Shown: positions 1 to 5,631 of the stretch, in pieces | Layout: each line of letters begins with the position of its first letter | Numbering within the stretch: the stretch's first letter is position 1 | NCBI GenBank assembly: GCA_026224995.1 | Contig: JAMFRX010000695.1 | Coordinates: 1 to 5,631, forward strand | Direction of reading: 5' to 3' | Length of the DNA: 5,631 nt | Source of the DNA: Puia dinghuensis | GTDB taxonomy: Bacteria > Bacteroidota > Bacteroidia > Chitinophagales > Chitinophagaceae | Notes under the pieces: generated by a model | Told to the model about the DNA's origin: nothing | Seen by the model: the letters and a program-made list of their open reading frames with translations, nothing else | Databases searched by the model: none | Translations under genes and position numbers: made by a program

Positions 1-1838
1 ATGTCCACCATGCTGTCATGAAAGATGACCCAGCGGCCATCGTAGGGCTCGATGGTGCCGTGGATGCCGTCGACGAGGCGGGCGGCCCCCACTGTCGAGT
101 CTGGCGACAAACGAATACCAGCTCCCGTAGCCAGGTGGATCGTCAGCCGATCGCCATTCACTTTCCCCACCAACCGGTTGTTTTTAAAAACGGCGGTTCG
201 TAACGCCGCCGTCTTTGTCAGCATGAAGGGTTCGGTGTATAGGAGCGAATTAACAGACGGCTGACTGCCGTCGAGCGTATATCTTATCGGATACAGATGC
301 GTCTGATCGGCCAGGGAAACCCGAATGCCCCGGTCCGGCACATACGAAGGCTGGATCGCTACATTGTACAGACTGGTAGCGTAGCTGATCCCCGCCGCGG
401 CCAATCGTTTGAACTGCGCTTCTGTCTTCCGGACGAATCGCGGATAGTCCTTTTTCCCGGGTGGCGACCACAACACTTCGGCCAGGGCTAAGAGGCGGGG
501 CAATAACATGTATTCGACCCGGGCAGGAGTGGCGAAGTTCTCGGTCCACAGACAGGCTTCTCCGCCCAGCACATGCTTGTTCTCCTCAGGAGTCAATCCA
601 GCGGGCGTCGGCTCGAAGGCATAGACGGTATCCAGGCCCAGGCCGGCATAGGTGATATCCGGTTCGAGCCGCGGATCGGACTGATAGAAATCAAAATACG
701 TATAGTGATAGGGCGCCATCACCATATCATGCCCCTTCTTCAAGGCCTGGAGGGCCGCGGCCGGATCATGCCAGAGCATTGCCGCGGCAGAAGGGGTGAT
801 CTCGGCGCCCAGGACCTCGTCCCAGCCGATCATCCGTTTTCCATGGGCATTGATAAAGCTGTCAATGCGATGGGTGAACCAGTTCTGGTATTGCCTGGCC
901 GTGGTAAAACCATGCTCCTGCATCCGCTGGCGGCAGCGGGGGCAGCCCAGCCACGGGCCGCCCCGCACTTCGTCGCCACCGATGTGCATAAACACACCGG
1001 GAAAAAGAACCATAACCTCGCTTAAAATATCTTCTACGAATGCAAAAGACGGCTCATACCCCAAACATAGATTGTGTGTCAGATCGCCCGGATAGCCGCA
1101 GGGCCGGAGCAAGGGCGCCGGGTTGTCGAGATCGGAGAATTCCGGGTAGGCCACGAGGGCGGCATCACAATGACCGGGGATCTCGATCTCCGGGATGATG
1201 GTGATGAACCGCTTTGCGGCATAGGCCACGACTTCCCGGATCTGCTCCTGCGTATAGAAGCCGCCGTAAGTGGCGGGTTCGCCGATGGCCGTGGGTTTGG
1301 CAATGGTGGTGGGGATGCCCGTACGATCCGCCCGCCAGGCGCCAATTGAAGTTAACCGTGGATACTTCTTGATCTCGATCCGCCAGCCATGGCTGTCCGT
1401 CAGATGCCAATGGAAGGTGTTGAGCTTGTAGGCCGCGAGGATGTCCAGGTATTTCTTGATGAAGGCGACGGAAAAGAAATGCCGGCTAACGTCGAGGTGC
1501 ATGCCCCGGAAACCGTACCGGGGATAGTCGACGATGTGGACACAGGGGATCGCCCCCGGGCCCAGCTGCTTGAGCGTTTGCTCGGCGTAGAACACCCCCG
1601 CGCCCGAAGCGGTGACAATGATCCCCTTGGGCGTCACGTCCAGGACATACCCTTCCGGCGGGTCGGTCGCGGCAGGCGCTTTCACGGTGTAGACCAGCTT
1701 GCCGCTGTACATGCCACCAGTGGCCTGGACGGATACCGGCTCCGGGACAATAGACAGCGGCTGCACATCGGCCGGCAAAGGCTGTCCCCAGACCGCCAAA
1801 GGCAGGACCAGTAATACAAGGGCTACCCGGATATACAT
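1..1838 (-). CDS. GH20 beta-N-acetylhexosaminidase, 3' end cut by window edge
   Basis: Exo-acting glycoside hydrolase family 20 enzyme that removes terminal beta-linked GlcNAc or GalNAc by substrate-assisted catalysis. I read 612 uninterrupted codons from ATG 1838 to the left edge, with no stop or frameshift. Residues 1-18 are a signal peptide (MYIRVALVLLVLPLAVWG) with likely cleavage before Gln19 and no lipobox Cys, so it should be a soluble exported, probably periplasmic, protein. Residues about 22-128 fit the GH20b N-terminal domain. The (beta/alpha)8 catalytic domain spans about 130-465: FHWHLTDSHGW at 142-152, PEIEIPGH at 216-223, the HIGGDE signature at 285-290 with the catalytic Asp289-Glu290 pair, GWDE at 338-341, YFDFYQ at 381-386 and CLWTE at 429-433. 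A chitobiase C-terminal/Fn3-like segment (LYPIRYTLDGSQP) starts near 515, and a further domain begins near 587. The gene lies 14 bp after susD and is surely cotranscribed. GH20 is secure; the natural substrate is not known. Confidence 0.96.
   Translation of the reverse strand, partial: MYIRVALVLLVLPLAVWGQPLPADVQPLSIVPEPVSVQATGGMYSGKLVYTVKAPAATDPPEGYVLDVTPKGIIVTASGAGVFYAEQTLKQLGPGAIPCVHIVDYPRYGFRGMHLDVSRHFFSVAFIKKYLDILAAYKLNTFHWHLTDSHGWRIEIKKYPRLTSIGAWRADRTGIPTTIAKPTAIGEPATYGGFYTQEQIREVVAYAAKRFITIIPEIEIPGHCDAALVAYPEFSDLDNPAPLLRPCGYPGDLTHNLCLGYEPSFAFVEDILSEVMVLFPGVFMHIGGDEVRGGPWLGCPRCRQRMQEHGFTTARQYQNWFTHRIDSFINAHGKRMIGWDEVLGAEITPSAAAMLWHDPAAALQALKKGHDMVMAPYHYTYFDFYQSDPRLEPDITYAGLGLDTVYAFEPTPAGLTPEENKHVLGGEACLWTENFATPARVEYMLLPRLLALAEVLWSPPGKKDYPRFVRKTEAQFKRLAAAGISYATSLYNVAIQPSYVPDRGIRVSLADQTHLYPIRYTLDGSQPSVNSLLYTEPFMLTKTAALRTAVFKNNRLVGKVNGDRLTIHLATGAGIRLSPDSTVGAARLVDGIHGTIEPYDGRWVIFHDSMVD
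186..216 (-). other. Terminator-like hairpin inside the GH20 gene
   Basis: On the minus strand a perfect 7-bp GC-rich inverted repeat, ACGGCGG / CCGCCGT, flanks a 9-base loop. The stem can extend by one G-U and three A-U pairs, and its 3' arm ends in a run of five T before five A. This resembles a Rho-independent terminator but lies within codons for about residues 542-552 of the GH20 protein (LRTAVFKNN region), where the frame stays open. It may be only a by-product of Ala/Thr codons such as GCG, GCC and ACC; a role in attenuation or mRNA decay is speculative. Confidence 0.3.
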
Positions 1839-1841
1839 AGA

Positions 1842-1847
1842 CTCACC
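1842..1847 (-). promoter_or_regulatory. Shine-Dalgarno-like site GGTGAG before the GH20 gene
   Basis: On the minus strand GGTGAG sits 3 bases before ATG 1838, inside the 14-bp susD-GH20 spacer, after an AT-rich stretch that overlaps the susD stop. GGTGA matches the 3' half of the classical GGAGGTGA pairing region, so the short spacing is acceptable. It supports the chosen start. Bacteroidota often initiate without a strong Shine-Dalgarno, so this is supportive rather than decisive. Confidence 0.5.
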
Positions 1848-1852
1848 AAAAT

Positions 1853-3385
1853 TTATTTATTCCACCATACATGCGTACTGGCCTTATCCGGCCCATTCAA
1901 CAACGGCAACGCCGCCTGTACCGCCTTCCCATTGGTATTGTATTCATCTTCCTGCCAGGTCCACCGGCTGATGGTGCCACTCGCGGGTACATCGGGATTA
2001 TCGGATTGGACTACAGGGTAGAGGACAGGAAAGCCCGTGCGCCGCAGCTCGGACCAGGCCTCGATCCCATCGGGGAACAAGGCGAGCCATTTCTGCGTGA
2101 TGATCTGCTGGCGTTGTGTGGCGGCATCGGCCGCGAACTTCACGGGGATGGTAGCGACAGCCGGGGAGTTCAGGTAATCGTTGGGCGGAATGGGCGTGGA
2201 CGTACTGTTGATATAGGCCTGGATGGCCACGGGATCGGTGATCCCCCACTGGTTCATCGACACGGTGATCCCCTGCTCATAGAACTGCTGCGCGGTACCG
2301 CCGACCTGCCAGCCATTGAGGGCCGCTTCCGCCAATAGAAAGTAGCTCTCGGCGGCATACATGACGTTCAGCGGCGTGGTGGCCTGGGTCGCATCGCTCC
2401 AGCGGGTGGTATTGATATTGGAGAGGTTCGTGCCGTTCAGGGAGACGGCGGCGGCGACCTGGGTGACGTTCATGCCGTTGCGGGTACCGTGGTATTGACC
2501 GTCATCATCAGCAGGGCTATAGTATTGCTGCATCCGGGGATCGTTATATCCCTTGAGATAGCTGACCATGGAAGAGGTCATCCGCATGTTCTCCCAGGGC
2601 GCTTCGGCCGCGAGACCGTTGATGGAGTTGGGTCCTACCGCTACGAACGCATTGTGGGCATTGGTGGTCATGACGCCGTCCGCCACGGACTTCAATGCTT
2701 CGGTCTGCGCCAGTTGCGGATCGACGGCCGAAACGCGCATGGCCAGCCGCAGCCTCAAACTGTTGGCGAATTTTATCCAGGCTGGGATGCTGCCGCCATA
2801 GATAAGGTCGTCGGTACCGAAAGGTGTCTGGGTCTGGTCGGAAGCCTTTAAGGTAGTAATGGCGCTGTCCAGCGTGTTCAGCAAGCTGACATAAATAGAT
2901 TCCTGTGAATCATAGGGTACGCTCAGCAATCCCAGACCGGCCTGCGAATACGGGATCGGTCCGTAGAGGTCGGTTTCCTGGTGGAACATATAGCTCTTCC
3001 AGATCTTGGCGATGGCATTGGCGGAGGGGGCAGTGCCTTCGGTGCCATCGATGACGATCTTGATGCTGGGCAGGTTCACGGTATAGGTGAGGCTCCAGGA
3101 GAAGATGGTGAGCGTGGGGTCGAGAACATAGCGGTCTCCAGGGAAACCGCCGCCGTCCATGAAATACTGGCTCCAGAGATCACAATAGAGGCTATGGATA
3201 ACTTCGTAGTTCCCCGGATCTGCATAGACGCCTTCCCATTCGGCGATGGCGAAGGCCTTGGGGATCGCCGCGGAAGGCAGGGTACCGAAGGTGGTAGGAT
3301 CACTGTTGATCGAATCAAAGTGTTTGGTGCAGCCGGCGGCGAAGAACAAGATAACAACCAGCGGCCAGGTATATAATCGTTTCAT
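1853..3385 (-). CDS. SusD/RagB-like nutrient-binding outer-membrane lipoprotein (SusD-like_2 type)
   Basis: Surface glycan-binding lipoprotein that pairs with the SusC transporter encoded just upstream and forms the lid of its channel. It is complete at 510 residues, normal for the family. Residues 1-19 are a lipoprotein signal peptide: charged MKR, hydrophobic core LVVILFFAAG, then lipobox Cys19, which fixes the ATG at 3385. The mature start CTKHFDSINSDPT matches the typical SusD-like_2 opening (a variant of the D-x-x-N-x-x-P motif). Further family hallmarks are the YNDPRMQQYY block with NDPR at 281-284, the YFLLAEAALNGW helix, and the C-terminal KWLALFPDGIEAWSELRRTGFP segment with Trp433, Trp444 and Arg448-Arg449. 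The protein ends HVWWNK. It is rich in aromatic residues, as expected for a carbohydrate binder, but the ligand cannot be told from sequence. The upstream spacer of 17 bp has no clear Shine-Dalgarno, which is usual in Bacteroidota. Family assignment is firm; assignment to SusD-like_2 (Pfam PF12771) rather than the classical SusD families is from memory of motifs. Confidence 0.96.
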   Translation of the reverse strand: MKRLYTWPLVVILFFAAGCTKHFDSINSDPTTFGTLPSAAIPKAFAIAEWEGVYADPGNYEVIHSLYCDLWSQYFMDGGGFPGDRYVLDPTLTIFSWSLTYTVNLPSIKIVIDGTEGTAPSANAIAKIWKSYMFHQETDLYGPIPYSQAGLGLLSVPYDSQESIYVSLLNTLDSAITTLKASDQTQTPFGTDDLIYGGSIPAWIKFANSLRLRLAMRVSAVDPQLAQTEALKSVADGVMTTNAHNAFVAVGPNSINGLAAEAPWENMRMTSSMVSYLKGYNDPRMQQYYSPADDDGQYHGTRNGMNVTQVAAAVSLNGTNLSNINTTRWSDATQATTPLNVMYAAESYFLLAEAALNGWQVGGTAQQFYEQGITVSMNQWGITDPVAIQAYINSTSTPIPPNDYLNSPAVATIPVKFAADAATQRQQIITQKWLALFPDGIEAWSELRRTGFPVLYPVVQSDNPDVPASGTISRWTWQEDEYNTNGKAVQAALPLLNGPDKASTHVWWNK

Positions 3386-3402
3386 CGTAAGTTCTTTTGT
3401 CG
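3386..3402 (-). other. susC-susD spacer, translation-initiation region of susD
   Basis: The 17-bp gap reads CGACAAAAGAACTTACG on the minus strand. It is A-rich, with no terminator hairpin and no good Shine-Dalgarno match. This agrees with one transcript for both genes and with the leaderless-like, A-rich initiation regions common in Bacteroidota. Confidence 0.45.
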
Positions 3403-5631
3403 TTAAAAATTCAATTTCAGGTACAGGCCATAGCTACGGGTACTGGGCACCGGGGTATATTCCAGCCCCTGGTTGTTGCCCGTTCCCAGGGCCGATTCCG
3501 GATCGAAGCCGACGGCATCGTTCTTCAGGAAGAAGAGATTGCGGCCCACCAACGAGAAGGTGGCGCCTTTGACGGCGGATTTACCGGACAGGGGCAAGGT
3601 ATAGCTCAGGGTCGCCTGTCGAAGCCGGATATTGGTGGCGGAATTCACGAAGGCTTCGCCCACGAGGTTTTCCGAGCCGACCCATTGCCAATAGTCCTGC
3701 GCCGAGACCGCGACGTTATTCTTCCCGCCGCTTTCTGTCACCGAGTTAGGCACGACGAAACCATTGTCCCTTCCGGCCAGCGTATTCTTCGTCACGCCCT
3801 GCGAGGCCATCAGGGCCTGGCTGCCGGAGATCACGATGCCGCCTTTGCGCATATCCACGAGGAAGGAGAAGCCCCAGTTCTTGTACTGAAAGGTATGGGT
3901 GATACCGGCAGTCCAGTCGGGGTTATAGTTGCCGGCGAAGTGTTTGGTCTGGTCGCCCTGGACTTCCGGCAGGCCGGTGCTGTCGACGATGATCTGCCCG
4001 GTAGTGTTGCGCATGAAGCTGGTGGTATAGATCCCGCCATAGGCCTTGCCTTCTTCCGCGACGATCTCGCCCAGGGTTTCGGGTGAGGAGAGCGGGGGCA
4101 TCTTTTCGATGCTGTCGAGGTAGAGGATCTTGTTGCGATTCATCCCGAAATTGAAGGCGATAGTCCATTTAAAGTGCGGCTGGTCGATGGGCTTGCCGGT
4201 GAGCAGGAGCTCCAGGCCCTCGTTGCGGATATTGCCCGCGTTGATGATTCGGAAGGCATAGCCGGAGGGACTGGGCACGCCGATGGAGAGAATTTGATTG
4301 ATCGTATTGGTCTTATAGGCCGTGAGCTCGGCGGTAAAGCGGTTCTTGAAGAGGCCGAGATCCAGACCCGCTTCGTACGACTTGGTCTGCTCGGGTTTGA
4401 GGTCGGCATCTTTCAGGACACGGTCCACGTATAGGAAACCGCCGTTGCCGCCAGGGCCGATATAGGGGGATTCCTTCAGCTGATTGAATCCGGTTCCATT
4501 GCCCACTTCGGCATATGAACCGCGGAGCTTCAACAAAGAAATAACCTCCGGAAGATGGAACATCTCATTGAACACGGCGCTGAGGCCCACCGACGGAAAG
4601 AAGTACGACGCATGATCCACGGGTAGGGTAGAATTCCAGTCGTTTCTGCCCGTGAGGTCGAGGAAGAGATAGTCCTTATACCCCAGGTTAGCCGCGGCGT
4701 ATACCGATTGCTTCTGCGTCCGGGAGAGCCCGTTCGTCGTGACGGTAGCGAGGCCGTTGCCTAGAGAAAAAGAGTTTGCGACGATCAGCCCCTGGTCATT
4801 GGAGTTCGTAGTCTCCATGTTGAATTGCTCCAGGCTGGCGCCGGCATTCACGTTCAGGTGGAAGTTGTCGTTGAGCTTTTTGTTGTAGTTGATGAGCAGG
4901 TCGTTGTTGAACTGCCGGAAGGAGGACTTGTTGATCTCGTAGTTGCCGCCGCCGGCATAGGTGATCCAATAGCTGTTGCTATAATCGCTCTCCTGGCCGT
5001 AGTCCTGATAGGTGTCCAGACTCGTGCGGCCCTGCACGCTCAGCTCGGGGGTGATCTGGTATTTGAGGGCGACGAGGCCGATGAGGCGGTCCCGATCCCG
5101 TTCATAGAGGTTCCGATTCACGCTCCAATAGGGATTTTGAAAGGCCGGCTGCTGGCTGCCCCAGAAGTTCTGATGCAGGGTGAAATCGGAGAGATCGGTG
5201 TACTCGTAGTTCTTGATATCGCCCAGGCGCAGGCTGCGTGGCATGCTATAGAGCGTGGCCATCGCATGGTTGGCGGCGCCGGCGAGGGGGCGGTTGACGA
5301 TATCTTCTTTTATATAGTTGGCTTTGATGTCGACCGACAGCTTATCGGTGAGCTCATAGGTCTGCCGAAGGTTCAGGTTATTGCGTTTGTACTGGTTGTT
5401 GGGCATGATCCCATTGCTATACGTATTGGTATAGGAGAAATAGGTCTGGGCCTTGTCGGTTCCGCCGGAGAGGGAGACGGCATTGATGAGCTCGGAACCC
5501 GTTCGGAAGAAGTCCTTGAAGTTATCGGGCTGCGGCGAGAGCGCCTGGGTCTTTCCAGTCCAATCGGTATCTTGCTGACCCGTCCTCTTAGGACCACAGC
5601 TGTATAGGCTCTTGGGATCGAAGAGGCCGCC
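3403..5631 (-). CDS. SusC/RagA-family TonB-dependent outer-membrane transporter, 5' end cut by window edge
   Basis: TonB-dependent beta-barrel transporter that imports oligosaccharides captured by its SusD partner. The frame is open from the right edge to the TAA at 3403-3405, giving 742 visible residues. Family members are usually about 1000-1100 residues, so the signal peptide, the carboxypeptidase-regulatory-like domain, the TonB box and most of the plug are missing. The visible part starts near the end of the plug (GGLFDPKSLYSCGPKR, visible residues 1-16) and enters the barrel at about 38-80: FKDFFRTGSELINAVSLSGG, then a TDKAQTYFSYTNTYSNGIMP stretch typical of SusC proteins. Later hallmarks are LDLTGRNDWNSTLP, FFPSVGLSAVFNEMF, LLKLRGSYAEVGNG, LKPEQTKSYEAGLDLG, NPDWTAGITHTFQYKNWGFSFLVDMRKGG and SLVGRNLFFLKNDAVGFDPES. 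It ends YGLYLKLNF with a terminal Phe, the expected outer-membrane beta signal. The Met at visible residue 76 (5406) is internal, not the start. Stop to susD start is 17 bp. Family is certain; cargo is inferred only from the GH20 neighbour. Confidence 0.97.
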   Translation of the reverse strand, partial: GGLFDPKSLYSCGPKRTGQQDTDWTGKTQALSPQPDNFKDFFRTGSELINAVSLSGGTDKAQTYFSYTNTYSNGIMPNNQYKRNNLNLRQTYELTDKLSVDIKANYIKEDIVNRPLAGAANHAMATLYSMPRSLRLGDIKNYEYTDLSDFTLHQNFWGSQQPAFQNPYWSVNRNLYERDRDRLIGLVALKYQITPELSVQGRTSLDTYQDYGQESDYSNSYWITYAGGGNYEINKSSFRQFNNDLLINYNKKLNDNFHLNVNAGASLEQFNMETTNSNDQGLIVANSFSLGNGLATVTTNGLSRTQKQSVYAAANLGYKDYLFLDLTGRNDWNSTLPVDHASYFFPSVGLSAVFNEMFHLPEVISLLKLRGSYAEVGNGTGFNQLKESPYIGPGGNGGFLYVDRVLKDADLKPEQTKSYEAGLDLGLFKNRFTAELTAYKTNTINQILSIGVPSPSGYAFRIINAGNIRNEGLELLLTGKPIDQPHFKWTIAFNFGMNRNKILYLDSIEKMPPLSSPETLGEIVAEEGKAYGGIYTTSFMRNTTGQIIVDSTGLPEVQGDQTKHFAGNYNPDWTAGITHTFQYKNWGFSFLVDMRKGGIVISGSQALMASQGVTKNTLAGRDNGFVVPNSVTESGGKNNVAVSAQDYWQWVGSENLVGEAFVNSATNIRLRQATLSYTLPLSGKSAVKGATFSLVGRNLFFLKNDAVGFDPESALGTGNNQGLEYTPVPSTRSYGLYLKLNF

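Larger units (their letters stand above)
1..5631 (-). other. Polysaccharide utilization locus fragment: susC-susD-GH20 operon
   Basis: Three codirectional genes separated by only 17 and 14 bp, with no terminator between them, encode an outer-membrane transporter, its surface lipoprotein and an exo-hexosaminidase. A SusC/SusD pair next to a carbohydrate-active enzyme is the accepted definition of a polysaccharide utilization locus. The GH20 enzyme points to a glycan with terminal beta-HexNAc. No sensor (hybrid two-component system, ECF sigma/anti-sigma pair or SusR-like protein) and no second enzyme is inside the window, so regulation and substrate remain open. Both operon ends lie outside the window. 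Confidence 0.85.

Noticed and set aside
1389..1814. Open frames on the plus strand and in other minus frames across the GH20 region, which suggested that 1-1838 might be non-coding or broken
   Set aside because: Codon-by-codon translation of the minus frame starting at 1838 gives a continuous GH20 protein with all signature motifs up to the left edge. It looks absent only because its stop lies outside the window.
1839..1852. A terminator or second promoter between susD and the GH20 gene
   Set aside because: Only 14 bp are available. They show an AT-rich stretch and a Shine-Dalgarno-like site, with no inverted repeat and no room for a Bacteroidota -33/-7 promoter outside the susD coding end.
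3397..4086. A 229-codon open frame on the plus strand, opposite the 3' end of susC
   Set aside because: It is an antisense shadow of the conserved SusC C-terminus, rich in G, H, R and D, with no motif and no sign of its own promoter or ribosome site.
3403..5406. ATG at 5406 as the start of the SusC gene
   Set aside because: The same frame continues without a stop to the right edge and encodes typical SusC residues (plug end and first barrel strands), so this Met is internal.
4825..5607. A 260-codon open frame on the plus strand, opposite susC
   Set aside because: It lies fully antisense to an unmistakable SusC barrel. Its translation is a low-complexity run of V, I, G, A and E with no recognisable fold, as expected from reading the complement of GC-rich codons.
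1..5631. A previously undescribed system, mobile element, CRISPR array or RNA gene
   Set aside because: Both strands are accounted for by three well-known gene families. I saw no tandem or direct repeat array, transposase, tRNA-like fold or long non-coding stretch.

Overview
The window is a fragment of a Bacteroidota glycan-uptake locus, read entirely from the minus strand. The best fit is a GC-rich member of the Chitinophagaceae or a close relative; spot counts put the coding DNA in the mid-to-upper 50s % GC, which is high for the phylum. This placement rests on the SusC/SusD outer-membrane pair, which is essentially confined to Bacteroidota, on a SusD of the SusD-like_2 style common in soil Bacteroidota, and on weak or absent Shine-Dalgarno sites. 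It is inferred from protein style, not from a marker gene.

Layout in transcription order (right to left): (1) 5631-3403, a SusC/RagA-family TonB-dependent outer-membrane transporter. Its N-terminal part lies beyond the right edge, and 742 residues including the C-terminal beta barrel are visible. (2) 3385-1853, a complete SusD/RagB-like surface lipoprotein of 510 residues. (3) 1838 to the left edge, a glycoside hydrolase family 20 beta-N-acetylhexosaminidase. Its start is present, but it runs off the left edge after 612 codons. The spacers are 17 bp and 14 bp with no terminator in either, so the three genes almost certainly form one operon. Its promoter and any regulator lie beyond the right edge.

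How they work together: SusD captures an oligosaccharide at the cell surface and acts as the lid of the SusC channel. SusC imports it using energy from TonB. The GH20 enzyme, which has a non-lipoprotein signal peptide, would remove terminal beta-linked GlcNAc or GalNAc, most simply in the periplasm. This is the core of a polysaccharide utilization locus for an amino-sugar glycan such as chitin oligomers, N- or O-glycans or other HexNAc-capped material. The exact substrate cannot be read from this fragment.

Almost every base is coding, and no stretch over 300 bp lacks a gene. The plus strand holds no gene I can support; its open frames are antisense shadows of GC-rich genes. I found no RNA gene, mobile element, CRISPR array or phage signal, and no evidence of a new kind of system. 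The most unusual item is a terminator-like hairpin inside the GH20 gene.
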